Source of the DNA: Planctomycetota bacterium
Lineage (GTDB): Bacteria; Planctomycetota; Planctomycetia; Pirellulales; Pirellulaceae
DNA: 64,000 nt
NCBI GenBank assembly: GCA_014381825.1
Contig: JACNKX010000095.1
Coordinates: 62,001-126,000 of the forward strand
Reading direction: 5' to 3'
The position numbers and the translations under genes were made by a program. Shown piece after piece: positions 30,822 to 40,728 of this stretch. The first letter of the stretch is position 1; every line of letters starts with the position of its first letter. Under the pieces are notes generated by a model. It saw only the letters and a list, made by a program, of their open reading frames with translations. It was not told where the DNA came from and ran no database searches.

Positions 30822-31162
30822 GCGAGAAGACGATTTTCAAACGAATCATTGATCAAGAGATTCCCGCAGATATTCTTTACGAGGACGACTTGTGTCTGGC
30901 GTTTCGCGATATCTCTCCACAGGCTCCGACCCATGTACTCGTGATCCCCAAGAAAGAAATCGTCTCGGTCGCCACCATCGCGGATGAAGATCAGGCATTG
31001 ATCGGGCACCTATACTTGGTGATCCGCAACATCGCCAAGCAACTCGAATTAGACAACGGCTACCGCGTCGTTGTGAATTGCGGAACCGAGGGTGGGCAAG
31101 CCGTTGATCATTTACATTTCCACTTGCTTGCCGGTCGGCAGCTTACATGGCCGCCGGGTTAG
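30818..31162 (+). CDS. HIT-family hydrolase
   Basis: The 114-residue protein is a compact HINT/HIT-type nucleotide hydrolase. Residues 1-35 have the usual start (TIFKRIIDQEIPADILYEDD), THVLVIPKK near 40-47 is conserved, and HLHFHLLAGRQLTWPPG at the C-terminus contains the HxHxH catalytic motif followed by the W-P-P end common to HINT enzymes. Members cleave phosphoramidate bonds such as AMP-lysine or AMP-NH2. The start overlaps the Trm112-like stop (ATGA), and the GAG stretch upstream gives the ribosome binding site. Confidence 0.9.
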   Translation: MSEKTIFKRIIDQEIPADILYEDDLCLAFRDISPQAPTHVLVIPKKEIVSVATIADEDQALIGHLYLVIRNIAKQLELDNGYRVVVNCGTEGGQAVDHLHFHLLAGRQLTWPPG

Positions 31163-31198
31163 ACGGCGTCATTTGCCGCGAGACTTGCCGGCTGCCGT

Positions 31199-34100
31199 TC
31201 AGTTCTGATTCAAGAACGGAAATTTGAAGGGCACCGATGGCAAGTAACGCCGAAATCCAGATGGCTCTTCATCGAGCGGAGCCGTCGGCGTATTTGGTAT
31301 TGGTTCCATCGAACGCCGTGGTGTGTTAGAGCGAGGCAACTGCGCGACACGAGCCGGTGGAACGTGTTCGATCACGAAACGTGGCCAGTATCCATCAAGG
31401 AAGCGTTCGCAATCGATCGCGCGTCCTTCCTCTAATTGGAAGTGTGCCGTGCCAACGTTTTTGATCAGCTCATTCAACTCGGTATCAAAGAAATACAAGT
31501 CGTATACTTCGACATCATCGATCCACACGTCGCCCTCCCCAACAAGATCGAAGCCGATCGAGACGGTATTGAGATCGGTCGGCAAAGTGTCGCAATGGAA
31601 CAGGTACGGTTCCGCTGGCCAGTTCTTCCCCAGTCTCTCGTTGACCTGATTCCCTTCGATTTCCTTGCCCAGCGTTGCAAAGGTGTAGTAACCGCGACCG
31701 CTGTCGATCGCCAAACGCAGCTGGGGCTGCTTCGCATCGTCTTTAGTGCGGACCCAAGCCAACAGCGACATGCGACCGGTCTTAGGAGCGGGGAATTGGC
31801 GATTTCGAATCCAAGCAATCTTCTTCGGATCGGTGACTTTCATGTGCAGCGATCGAGTGCCCTCATGCGGTAGATCGTCTGAGACATCCACCGTGATTCC
31901 TTGCCCGCGAGAAAATATCCAGTCGCTGGGTTCGCCGCTGGCGGTAGATCGTTCAAAGCCAGAATTCGCCACGACCTTTAACGGTTCACGAGTTCGCAGC
32001 TCGTTCACACGCGACTTGACTTCCTGGACCAGCGTTGTCAGTTCCGCTGTAATCACTCGATCGAAGCGGACTCGCCAATCGATGATCTCGGCTGAAGAGC
32101 CGGTAAAGTAACCGGCGACTAAGTCATAGGGCTCGAGTTCCAGGGTCCAAACCTGCCCGCTGTTTGAGACTCGCGCCTGTTCGGGACGACCTTTGCCGAA
32201 GCGATGAATCAATCCGCCGCGCGACAGACTGAGATCGATGTCCGCCGTTGCTGGCCAGGGCGCGTCGTTGATAACATAGAAATAAGTTCGACCCGGGACT
32301 GCCAACTTGCGAATTACAAGCGATGAAGCTTCAGCGTCCGGCGAGCGAGGCGAGATCGTTTCAAATCGTTCGGCGGGCAATTGCCGATATGCAGCAAATT
32401 GATCACGTTTCGAGTCCTCCTGTCCCAGGGGGAGCATCCATCCACCTTCGGCAATGAGTTGCGAGTCGGTTGCGGCGAGGCTGTGAATGAATTGCGAGCG
32501 GGCGTGAGCGCCGTTCGCGGGGATGTGCGAGGCGAACCACGTGCGGGTTTCGGCGGCTCCGAATGGGCTGACTGCATCAAAGGACGGCAGTGCGAATGTC
32601 AGCGGCTCGTGATAGTTTAGAGACCCCGCGAACGTTCCGCCTTCGAACAACGAATCGACAGTGGCGGAATTCCGCAGCTGAAGATCGACGGCTTGATCGG
32701 CCAAGGCAGTTAGCGGTTTGATGCGTTGAGGACGCAGCGGCACGATCTGTACATTCTTTTGGATGAGTTTCGCGTCGAGGCCCAGTTGGAGCATCGTATC
32801 GGCCATGTCGCTGCGCAATGGTAGTCGTGGCTGCATTTCGTCTTGGACCAGCGCACTAGAAAGCAGGCCCGACGTTGCCAAATAGAGTTTTGTGTCCGGA
32901 CGTACACGGGCGACATCGTTTTGGATGTCCGCGTAGAATTTCGCCAAATGCTTAGCTCGCCAATCAAGCCAAGGCTTTCTTCCAGCACCCGATAGGAATT
33001 TTGCTCGATCGCGAAAGCGAGATTGCCCGTCTCCCGGCACTGCATTTTTCGTCTCGGCTTTGAAGCGAGCGATTGTTCGGTCGTCATTGCCCCACGCGGT
33101 TCCAGGTAACTGAACATAAGTGTTCGGCCCCATTTGCAGCGACACGCCGGCAAACGAGCGGTGGTGAGCATACCGCTCGACGACTTCTCCGATCACGTTG
33201 CGAACCGCCCGTTGCACACGATCATCCAGCGGATTGTAGTATGGCGCTTGGCCTCGATTTATTCCGAACCGCTCCGGCCACGACCGACCATCGTATCCGA
33301 GCAGTTCAATCCCATTCGCCGACGAGCCGTTTCTCTGTTGGAGAGCATCGAGTTCAGGAAGAGGAGTCGCGAAATGGAACGCCGGGATCAACTGAAGCTG
33401 CTCACGGTCGAACAGCCGAAATAGCATTTCCAACACATCCTTCTGTCGAAGATCGTTTCCACTGACGAAGAGCGATCCAGAATCGTATCGCGGCGTACTG
33501 TCGAGCATTTTCGACGGATAGATCGTCGCTCCATCGCGAGCCACTGAAATGATCGCACTGTTGTAGCCAACATGTTTCAGATACTCGACCAACCGAACGC
33601 CACCAGTATAAAACGTGTTCCAATCGCCCAGGCTTTGTTGTGTCGATTCGTCAAGCGACTCGGGCGCTGAAAAATTCTCTGGGAACAGAGGCTTCTCGTA
33701 GTAAGCCGACAACAAACGCCCTTCAGACGGTGGCGGCTGGATCGAAGCGGGTGGCAGGTGGGTCGGTCCCGCTAACACGCGAATCTTGCCGAATGTCGCC
33801 GGTTTGCCGTCTCGTCGATTCGAGAGAAGCAACCAAGGAGCCTTCGTCTTCGGCCAGAAGATTAAGCGATGCTTCTCGATGCCAGATGTCGATTGAGCCG
33901 GTGATCGAACGACGTCCACACCTGAATCCAAACCGAGCGGCGTCACCATCCCAGCGGCGTTTGTCTCTAACACACTGATCGCCAACGTTTGCGCCGCATC
34001 ATTCGGATATTCAATTTCCAAGAGATGCGGGGTGCCGATTCGAGCGATCGGCAGCGGTGCGGCCTGCCAGCCACCTGGCGCAATATCTGTGAGCTGCTGG

Positions 34101-35179
34101 CCGAGATGCTCGCGTAGCGAAACGAGGCCATTGTCTAACGGACCTTGCTCGTCCTCACCAAGTGTGAACTGAGGCAACCAAGACCAACGCTCCCACCACT
34201 TCGCGTTGCCCGGCTGGACATCATCGACCTCTCGCCATGCCGCTTGATCGATTGGCGCTGGTCGTGAGTCGATGACAACTAATTGAACTTTCCGTTGGCA
34301 AACGACTGGAGGTAAGAACCGGCGATCGCGGAACGATTGAATCACCGCGGTCGGAGCGGAGAATTTTCGTTCGCGGAGAGTCGCCACTAGCTCGTAGGGC
34401 CCTTCGAACGCCGGCAGTGCGATCGAAAACGGACGCTTCGAAGAAAGGCTGCCATTGGCATCGGTTTCGACATCGAATTGCTCTGACCACACTTCATCTT
34501 TTGTCCGCGAATCGACGAGTTGAACCGTGCATCGCAGGTCTGCATTCGGCGTTAAGCGATAAGGTTGAACATCGAATGACCACGTCTCGCTCGGCGAGAA
34601 CACGAACGATTCACGATCCGACTCGACACGCAGGTGATCGCCCGGCGCGCGGCGAACGAATACACGGTTGTTCTTATCATCGAGTGAGGCTGAAGCAGTG
34701 TGCTTGAGGTTTGCGGCAAAGTCAGAGAGCATCAGCGTGATCGTCTCTTCTTCCTTGGCATCGCGGTCTGGTTGTAGCACGATCGTCAGTGTCGCCGTGT
34801 CCGACGCGGTGACCCGCGCGTCGATTCCGTCGAACACAACTGGTGAAGGCTGCCATATCTGGAGCGAATTACCATGGTTCACGACTGACGTCGGTGCGTT
34901 GGCTTCGAAGCCAAGATGACGGATCTCGGAGAACTTGCCATCCGATAGTTGGAACAGCCCGTTCCAGTGACGCGGCGTCGCTTCGCCCCACGTGATTCGA
35001 AGGCGAAGATCAAGTTCCTCGCCAATTGCGTTCGTACCAGATTGGCAGACGCCAATTACAAAGAGAGCGCACAACGCCATCGCCATCCGCGACTGACAGG
35101 TCAGTTTCGCGAGACAAAGCTGCAGCCAAGATGGTGCAGGCGATCTGGGGGCCTTCTGCGGACTTCCTTGTCCGACCAT
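31199..35179 (-). CDS. Giant exported protein with a glycosidase-like region
   Basis: From the first ATG (35179) the protein has 1326 residues; a TTG at 35242 and an ATG at 35086, just before a signal-like segment MALCALFVIGVCQ, are alternatives. The first 500 residues look beta-rich. A middle region at about 500-800 resembles a GH10-like TIM barrel: LVEYLKHVGYNSAIISVARDG, LQLIPAFHF, PYYNPLDDRVQRAVRN, and RSFAGVSLQMGPNTYVQLPG. The final 250 residues include a likely carbohydrate-binding beta-sandwich (NSGFERSTASGEPSDW). The barrel assignment and catalytic acids are not certain. It is transcribed away from the neighbouring sulfatase-like gene, on the same strand. Confidence 0.55.
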   Translation of the reverse strand: MVGQGSPQKAPRSPAPSWLQLCLAKLTCQSRMAMALCALFVIGVCQSGTNAIGEELDLRLRITWGEATPRHWNGLFQLSDGKFSEIRHLGFEANAPTSVVNHGNSLQIWQPSPVVFDGIDARVTASDTATLTIVLQPDRDAKEEETITLMLSDFAANLKHTASASLDDKNNRVFVRRAPGDHLRVESDRESFVFSPSETWSFDVQPYRLTPNADLRCTVQLVDSRTKDEVWSEQFDVETDANGSLSSKRPFSIALPAFEGPYELVATLRERKFSAPTAVIQSFRDRRFLPPVVCQRKVQLVVIDSRPAPIDQAAWREVDDVQPGNAKWWERWSWLPQFTLGEDEQGPLDNGLVSLREHLGQQLTDIAPGGWQAAPLPIARIGTPHLLEIEYPNDAAQTLAISVLETNAAGMVTPLGLDSGVDVVRSPAQSTSGIEKHRLIFWPKTKAPWLLLSNRRDGKPATFGKIRVLAGPTHLPPASIQPPPSEGRLLSAYYEKPLFPENFSAPESLDESTQQSLGDWNTFYTGGVRLVEYLKHVGYNSAIISVARDGATIYPSKMLDSTPRYDSGSLFVSGNDLRQKDVLEMLFRLFDREQLQLIPAFHFATPLPELDALQQRNGSSANGIELLGYDGRSWPERFGINRGQAPYYNPLDDRVQRAVRNVIGEVVERYAHHRSFAGVSLQMGPNTYVQLPGTAWGNDDRTIARFKAETKNAVPGDGQSRFRDRAKFLSGAGRKPWLDWRAKHLAKFYADIQNDVARVRPDTKLYLATSGLLSSALVQDEMQPRLPLRSDMADTMLQLGLDAKLIQKNVQIVPLRPQRIKPLTALADQAVDLQLRNSATVDSLFEGGTFAGSLNYHEPLTFALPSFDAVSPFGAAETRTWFASHIPANGAHARSQFIHSLAATDSQLIAEGGWMLPLGQEDSKRDQFAAYRQLPAERFETISPRSPDAEASSLVIRKLAVPGRTYFYVINDAPWPATADIDLSLSRGGLIHRFGKGRPEQARVSNSGQVWTLELEPYDLVAGYFTGSSAEIIDWRVRFDRVITAELTTLVQEVKSRVNELRTREPLKVVANSGFERSTASGEPSDWIFSRGQGITVDVSDDLPHEGTRSLHMKVTDPKKIAWIRNRQFPAPKTGRMSLLAWVRTKDDAKQPQLRLAIDSGRGYYTFATLGKEIEGNQVNERLGKNWPAEPYLFHCDTLPTDLNTVSIGFDLVGEGDVWIDDVEVYDLYFFDTELNELIKNVGTAHFQLEEGRAIDCERFLDGYWPRFVIEHVPPARVAQLPRSNTPRRSMEPIPNTPTAPLDEEPSGFRRYLPSVPFKFPFLNQN

Positions 35180-35336
35180 GGCATACCCGACGAGATGACA
35201 CTTATAGTTTGATCGTTCTCGGAGAAACTTCTCGCGAGCCAATTCGCTGCGCGCTCATTCCTTCGAGACACACACGCATTGAAAGTAGCAGGGGCGGGAG
35301 TATACACGCGTCTTGTGAATTCGAGCCACCCCGTTC

Positions 35337-36575
35337 TCATTCGATCCCCTCAGCCAATTCGCGAGCTAGCGGCGGTAGATTCACTGGCCCGTCTTGATTG
35401 ACTAGCTTCTCAAATTCATCGATCATTGCCGCTAGCTCGCTAGGCACGTCGCCACAACGATCCGCAACTTCGTTTGCTTCCCAATGATCATCGGGCTTTG
35501 CGAAGAGAGAATGTGGAGTGTCACCTTCTGCGTGCAGCAACCAGGCTGGTGTCCGAACGGCTCGTTCATCGCTTCCAATGGAAAACGCGGCCTCCCGCGT
35601 CCAAGCCTCGTCGCTGTTCGAGAGCTCAAGGAGATCGTGTCCCGTCCAGGAAGAGCCGTCCGCACCCACCCCGAACCAAGTTGCTAGCGTCGCATACAGA
35701 TCGCTTGGTTGTGCTAGCGAGTCAAGCCGCATGCAAGCCGCTTGCTGGTCGGGTTGCCGGATCAGCATCGGAACATTTAACGTTTCACCAAATAAGTCTC
35801 GATCACCCGAGCCGATTCGGCCGTGTTCGCCAAGCGGATAGCCACGCGGCGAAGTCAAGACGACAAGTGTTTCATCCGCCAGTTGGTGGTTTTCGATCGC
35901 ATCGAGCAAAGAGCCGATGCAGGTGTCGATGACGGACACCTGGGCACCATACGCGTGCATAACTCGCAAGACATCGTCCGGATCGTATTCTCTCTCGAGA
36001 GTTAATTGGGGCGGAACGGTGTCGCCATAAGGTTCGGGATCGTCTTCATCTCGAAACGGTTCGGCGAGTTCCCTTGGAGCGTCCCACGGGCCATTCATCG
36101 CTTGAGCGTGAATCCAAATGAGGCCCGGCTCTGCTGAATCGGTCAATCGCTCGATGGCAGCCAGAGTTAACTGGGCAAAGCGAGTCTCTTCAATCGAAGC
36201 CGCCAACTGGTCCGAGCCCACCTGCGTCAACGGTACGTGTTCCCCAAAGTCCTCGGCCAGCGGATGCTGAAGCAGCAATTCGTCGTCGGTCAGCAGAGTT
36301 GCATGAAGGCCCGCTCGTTCAACCAGCCGCGCAAGACTACACTCAGGACGGTTCGCGCGGCACATCGCATGAACTCCACTCCAATAGGAACGATAGAGCG
36401 ATGCCAAATCGTTCGAGTCGGCGATCATGTTCTCGAACAAGACGCTTTCGCTCGCAAGCTGATTTAATGCAGGCGTTTCGATCCACGTGTTACCGTATGG
36501 GCCGAGGAATCCGGAGCCCAGCCGGTCGATAACGACGACGATTGCGTGGCGAGGGCGTGTATGTTCTTCGTCCAA
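35337..36575 (-). CDS. Sulfatase-fold protein lacking the usual nucleophile motif
   Basis: The 412-residue protein has the core of the sulfatase/alkaline-phosphatase superfamily: VVVVIDRLGSGFLGPYGN at the N-terminus, TPALNQLASESVLFENM, DDVLRVMHAYGAQVSVIDTC and LTSPRGYPLGEHGRIGSG. Where active sulfatases have C-x-P-S-R this protein has ASLYRSYWSGVHA, so there is neither the Cys/Ser to convert to formylglycine nor the proline. There is no signal peptide, so it would be cytoplasmic. It may have another hydrolase activity or be non-catalytic. The gap to the large glycosidase-like gene downstream is 157 bases. Confidence 0.65.
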   Translation of the reverse strand: MDEEHTRPRHAIVVVIDRLGSGFLGPYGNTWIETPALNQLASESVLFENMIADSNDLASLYRSYWSGVHAMCRANRPECSLARLVERAGLHATLLTDDELLLQHPLAEDFGEHVPLTQVGSDQLAASIEETRFAQLTLAAIERLTDSAEPGLIWIHAQAMNGPWDAPRELAEPFRDEDDPEPYGDTVPPQLTLEREYDPDDVLRVMHAYGAQVSVIDTCIGSLLDAIENHQLADETLVVLTSPRGYPLGEHGRIGSGDRDLFGETLNVPMLIRQPDQQAACMRLDSLAQPSDLYATLATWFGVGADGSSWTGHDLLELSNSDEAWTREAAFSIGSDERAVRTPAWLLHAEGDTPHSLFAKPDDHWEANEVADRCGDVPSELAAMIDEFEKLVNQDGPVNLPPLARELAEGIE

Positions 36576-36750
36576 GTTGTTCTCTCGTTATGGGTTTGTC
36601 GTGTGGAATGGGTTTCGCTCGTAGCTTACACCGCCAACAGACGATCCTCGACCGGGTTGGTTCGGTCTTGACAGAAGAAAAATCGATCCAAAGAATCAGC
36701 AGTATTGTACAAAACCGAGGAAAATCGCCCCCTCAGAACGGAGATATCTG

Positions 36751-37740
36751 GTGCAGGCAGACGTTCAACAAACCAAGGACCAAGTGGCCGAAAAGGCCGA
36801 ACTGTTGCATCAGCTCAATTCAGAGCTGCGTAAAGTCATCATTGGCCAAGAGCACATGCTCTCGCGACTTCTCATCGGCATGCTGACTCACGGCCACGTC
36901 CTTCTCGAAGGCGTCCCTGGGCTAGCCAAGACTACCGCAATTAAGGCCCTCGCTGATGCGCTCTCGACGAGTTTCCAGCGAATCCAGTTCACGCCCGACC
37001 TGCTTCCGGCCGATTTGATCGGAACGATGATCTACATGCCGGGCGAAGGTGGCTTCCAGACTCGCAAAGGCCCGATCTTTGCAAACTTCATTTTGGCCGA
37101 CGAAATCAATCGTGCTCCGTCCAAAGTACAGTCGGCTTTGCTGGAAGCCATGCAAGAGAAGCAAGTCACGATCGGCGACGAAACGTTTCCGCTTAAGGGC
37201 CTGTTCCTGGTGATGGCGACACAAAACCCGATCGAGCAAGAAGGGACCTATCCGCTTCCAGAAGCTCAAGTCGATCGTTTCATGTTGAAGGTGAAGATCG
37301 ACTATCCCAAGCCTGACGAAGAACGCAAAGTCCTCGACATGGCACTCGAAGGAACTTCAAACAGAATCAAGCCCGTCATGTCTCCACAGGACATTGCCCA
37401 GATGCAAGAAGTCGTCCAGCGCATTTACGTCGATGATCAGGTCAAGGACTACATCATCAATCTTGTACAAGCGACGCGATTGCCCGACAAGTTCGGCATG
37501 AAGGATCTTGCGCCGTTGATCGACTACGGCGGATCGCCGCGAGCCACGATCTTCCTAGGACTCGCCGCCCGCGCGAACGCGTTCCTAAACGGTCGAGGCT
37601 ACGTGACCCCACAAGACGTCAAAGACATCGCCCACGACGTCCTGCGTCATCGCGTCGTACTGACTTATGAGGCAGAAGCCGAGCAAGTCAGCAGCGAACA
37701 GGTTATTTCAACGATCCTGAGTACGGTACCTGTTCCCTGA
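36751..37740 (+). CDS. MoxR-family AAA+ ATPase
   Basis: The 329-residue protein shows Walker A as GVPGLAKTTA near residue 57, Walker B with FILADEINRAPSK near 113, sensor and arginine-finger regions including MATQNPIEQEGTYPLPEAQ and VDRFM near 160-175, and a C-terminal helical lid. MoxR ATPases are thought to act as chaperones that activate partner complexes through VWA proteins. The start is a GTG at 36751 preceded by GGAGAT. It leads the MoxR-DUF58-Bat operon; the 175-base upstream stretch should hold the promoter. Confidence 0.95.
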   Translation: MQADVQQTKDQVAEKAELLHQLNSELRKVIIGQEHMLSRLLIGMLTHGHVLLEGVPGLAKTTAIKALADALSTSFQRIQFTPDLLPADLIGTMIYMPGEGGFQTRKGPIFANFILADEINRAPSKVQSALLEAMQEKQVTIGDETFPLKGLFLVMATQNPIEQEGTYPLPEAQVDRFMLKVKIDYPKPDEERKVLDMALEGTSNRIKPVMSPQDIAQMQEVVQRIYVDDQVKDYIINLVQATRLPDKFGMKDLAPLIDYGGSPRATIFLGLAARANAFLNGRGYVTPQDVKDIAHDVLRHRVVLTYEAEAEQVSSEQVISTILSTVPVP

Positions 37741-37759
37741 TCTCACTCCACGCGAAACT

Positions 37760-38647
37760 ATGCCTGCCACAAACGTTGCCGAAATCCTGAAGAAGGTCCA
37801 GCAGATTCAAATCGTTGCGAATCGCACGGTCAACGATATGTTTGCAGGCCAATATAAGAGCGTGTTCCGTGGTCGTGGCATGGAGTTTGACGAAGTCCGC
37901 CAGTATCAACCGGGCGACGACATTCGAACCATCGACTGGAACGTGACGGCACGGACCGGTGACTGCTTCATCAAACGATATTGCGAAGAACGAGAGTTGA
38001 CGGTCTTGTTCGTTGTCGATATCTCGGCGTCGGGCGTCTTTGGATCGACAGAGCAATCGAAGTTGGATCTTGTGATTGAGATCGCCGCGATGTTGATGTT
38101 TTCGGCGCTGAAGAACAACGACAAAGTCGGATTGATCACGTTCTGCGACGATGTGATCGACTTCATCCCGCCTCGAAAGGGCAAGGCACACGTCCTCCGG
38201 ATGATTCGACAATTGGTCGACATCCATCCGGTGGCACGCGAAACGAAGATTGACGCAGCACTCGAATTCCTAAATCGCGTCCAGAAGCGGCGGTCGGTCG
38301 TGTTTTTGATAAGTGACTTTCTCGACGATTTGCCGCGCAAGACGATAGCGATCTCCAATCGAAGGCACGACCTAACGGCGATCACCGTCTCGGATCAACG
38401 CGAGCAGGCATTGCCGGACGTCGGCTTCGTCAACTTGCGAGACGCCGAAACTGGCGAGGTGATCGAAGTCGATACGCGACACCCGCGCGTTCGCGAATTG
38501 TTCGCCTCGTCGAACGAACGACGCAGCGACGCGTTTTCCCAACAGCTGACGCGACTGGGAGTCGATCAATTGCCGATTGGAACGCAAGGCGACTACCTGC
38601 TGAGTTTGCGAAAGTTCTTCCGCATGAGGGAGAAGCGATTTCGCTAG
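37760..38647 (+). CDS. DUF58 (VWA-like) protein
   Basis: The 295-residue protein contains the DUF58 signature GMEFDEVRQYQPGDDIRTID followed by WNVTARTG at about residues 40-68, and a VWA-like fold with LTVLFVVDISASG near 80 and AVSDQREQALPDVGF-like strands near 215. It is a cytoplasmic partner of the MoxR ATPase. The gap to moxR is 19 bases and to the next gene four bases, supporting one transcript. Confidence 0.9.
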   Translation: MPATNVAEILKKVQQIQIVANRTVNDMFAGQYKSVFRGRGMEFDEVRQYQPGDDIRTIDWNVTARTGDCFIKRYCEERELTVLFVVDISASGVFGSTEQSKLDLVIEIAAMLMFSALKNNDKVGLITFCDDVIDFIPPRKGKAHVLRMIRQLVDIHPVARETKIDAALEFLNRVQKRRSVVFLISDFLDDLPRKTIAISNRRHDLTAITVSDQREQALPDVGFVNLRDAETGEVIEVDTRHPRVRELFASSNERRSDAFSQQLTRLGVDQLPIGTQGDYLLSLRKFFRMREKRFR

Positions 38648-38651
38648 CACG

Positions 38652-39644
38652 ATGGAAGCCAAAAGATTAACAATGATCATGTTCTCGTTGGTCGCAATTC
38701 CAGGTTGCGGCGGTCGGGACGTGGCAGACACCAAACCATCGGACGATTCGCGCGTCGCGCGCACACAGCTCGAGCGAGGCCCTGTCATCGTGACCGTTGA
38801 GGTCTCTCCTGAACCAGCTCGGCTGTCCGACGAACCGACGCTGACATTGACCATCGATCACGAACAAGGTGTTCAGGTAAATCTGCCGCCGTTTGGCGAA
38901 TCGATGAGAGACTTCATTATCCGCGACTTTCGTGAACCGTTGCCGGAAACTCGTGATCAGCGACAAATCGTCCGGCAGATCTACACATTGGAGCCGACGA
39001 CAACCGGCGCGTTGCAGATTGATCCCATCACCATCACTTTCACCGACGCCCGTCCGAACGGCGATGGCGAGTCGCACGCGATCGAAACGGAGGGCCTCAC
39101 GCTGAATGTCCTGTCTGTCGTTGCGTCCGAAGCTCCATCCTTGAATGATCTAGAGGGATTCGCAGCTCCCGTCGACTTGCCGCCGTCGCGCGCGTGGATT
39201 GCTTGGGCGATAGGTGCAAGCGTGGTTCTGTTGTTGGTTGGCGCTGCGGCTACATGGTTGCTGATTCGTCGAAAGACGATGGTCCCAGTCGAACAACTGA
39301 CACCGCGTGAGTTGGCTAGCCGTGAACTTGAACAACTTTGGCGCGACGTTGCGAATCGCGAAGACGTGAAAGTATTTTATGTTCGGCTCACCGCAATTGT
39401 CCGCACGTACATCGAGGGAACAACCGGCGTGAATGCGCCGGAGCAAACGACGGAAGAGTTTCTCCGTGAGATCGGTGCGAGCGAACGCTTCTCACGTGAA
39501 GAGCGACAGCGACTAAAGGACTTCCTCGAATCTGCCGATTTGGTCAAGTTCGCTCGCTTCCAACCGAAATCGTCAGACGTTGACGAATCGTACCATCGCG
39601 CACGCCGTTTCGTCGGCTTGACTCAAGGGGAACCGGTGGCATGA
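38652..39644 (+). CDS. Membrane protein of the Bat operon (BatD/DUF4381-like)
   Basis: The 330-residue protein has an N-terminal lipobox-like sequence (LVAIPGC, cysteine near residue 19), an exported beta-domain to about residue 170, a membrane helix (AWAIGASVVLLLVGAAATWL) near 180-202, and a cytoplasmic helical tail with LASRELEQLWRDV and VFYVRLTAIVRTYIEG. The C-terminal region resembles DUF4381 and the corresponding part of BatD, suggesting a shortened BatD-like partner. It overlaps the batA start as ATGA, so it belongs to the operon. Confidence 0.75.
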   Translation: MEAKRLTMIMFSLVAIPGCGGRDVADTKPSDDSRVARTQLERGPVIVTVEVSPEPARLSDEPTLTLTIDHEQGVQVNLPPFGESMRDFIIRDFREPLPETRDQRQIVRQIYTLEPTTTGALQIDPITITFTDARPNGDGESHAIETEGLTLNVLSVVASEAPSLNDLEGFAAPVDLPPSRAWIAWAIGASVVLLLVGAAATWLLIRRKTMVPVEQLTPRELASRELEQLWRDVANREDVKVFYVRLTAIVRTYIEGTTGVNAPEQTTEEFLREIGASERFSREERQRLKDFLESADLVKFARFQPKSSDVDESYHRARRFVGLTQGEPVA

Positions 39645-40711
39645 CCGAGCTCCGTCTGGCCGAACCTATTTGGTTGTTGATGAGCGCGCCACTCTTGTTG
39701 GCCACGTTGATCTCGTTGCGCGTCGAGCGCCGCGGAGCGGTTATCTATTCTAGCGTCCGTCTGCTCGAATCGTTACCCATCACGTTCGCGCAACGGTTAA
39801 AGCGACGGTTACCATGGCTACGATTTGCTGGTGTGTCGATGGTGATCATCGCTTTGGCCCGACCACAACACGGATTGAAGGACTTTCAAATCCAAACGGA
39901 AGGCATCTCGATCGTGATGTGTATGGATCGTTCTGGGTCGATGCAGGCTCTCGACTTTCAACTAGCTGGTGATCGAGTGGATCGCCTGGAAGCAGTGAAA
40001 GCCGTCTTCCATGATTTTGTCGCTGGCAAAGGTGGATTGCCTGGACGTCCGGACGATCAGATCGGACTTGTTTCGTTCGGCGGCTTTGCCGAAGCCAAAG
40101 CACCGCTGACGTTAGATCACGGAGCGCTGCTCGATGTTCTTGAGACCGTGGACATCGCACAACCGGTCTACGATCGGGAAGGCAACGTGATCAATCGGCG
40201 GTACTTAGAGGAAGAGCGTGCGACGGCGATCGGCGACGCGGTGGCGTTGGCCGTCGATCGGCTGCGTGATTCACAAGCGGCGAGCAAAGTAATCATTCTG
40301 TTATCCGACGGCGAGAACACCGCCGGCGCGATCGAACCCCAGGATGCTGCCAATGCCGCCGAGAGCTTTGGGATAAAGATCTACTCGATTGGCGTTGGGG
40401 CGACGGGGACAGCTCCCTTTCGCATGATCGACCCCTTCGGCCGCGAGCAACTCGTCCGGCAGAACGTCAGTCTCGACGAAGCAAGCCTCAAGATGCTGGC
40501 CGAGACCACCAAGGGCCGTTACTTCAACGCGAAAGACACCAACGCATTGAAAGAAGTCTATCAAGACATTGATCAGTTGGAAAAGACACGCCTCGAAGGC
40601 CGCCTTTACACGGAATACCGCGAGCTATTCCAGTGGTGGCTGCTGCCGGGTCTTGCGCTAATCATCACCGAACTAACCCTACGTTGCACCCGATTTAGAT
40701 CACTACCATAA
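39641..40711 (+). CDS. batA: BatA-like VWA domain membrane protein
   Basis: The 356-residue protein has two N-terminal membrane helices (PIWLLMSAPLLLATLISL and a second near 60-75), a VWA domain at about 90-290 with an intact MIDAS motif DRSGS (in IVMCMDRSGSMQ), a T-x-D-x-D-like region LLSDGENTAGA, and a C-terminal helix (WWLLPGLALIITELTL). This is the BatA/BatB layout of aerotolerance operons. The VWA domain faces the periplasm and probably assembles with BatB and BatD. Confidence 0.9.
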   Translation: MTELRLAEPIWLLMSAPLLLATLISLRVERRGAVIYSSVRLLESLPITFAQRLKRRLPWLRFAGVSMVIIALARPQHGLKDFQIQTEGISIVMCMDRSGSMQALDFQLAGDRVDRLEAVKAVFHDFVAGKGGLPGRPDDQIGLVSFGGFAEAKAPLTLDHGALLDVLETVDIAQPVYDREGNVINRRYLEEERATAIGDAVALAVDRLRDSQAASKVIILLSDGENTAGAIEPQDAANAAESFGIKIYSIGVGATGTAPFRMIDPFGREQLVRQNVSLDEASLKMLAETTKGRYFNAKDTNALKEVYQDIDQLEKTRLEGRLYTEYRELFQWWLLPGLALIITELTLRCTRFRSLP

Positions 40712-40728
40712 AGTAGCCCTCACTAACA

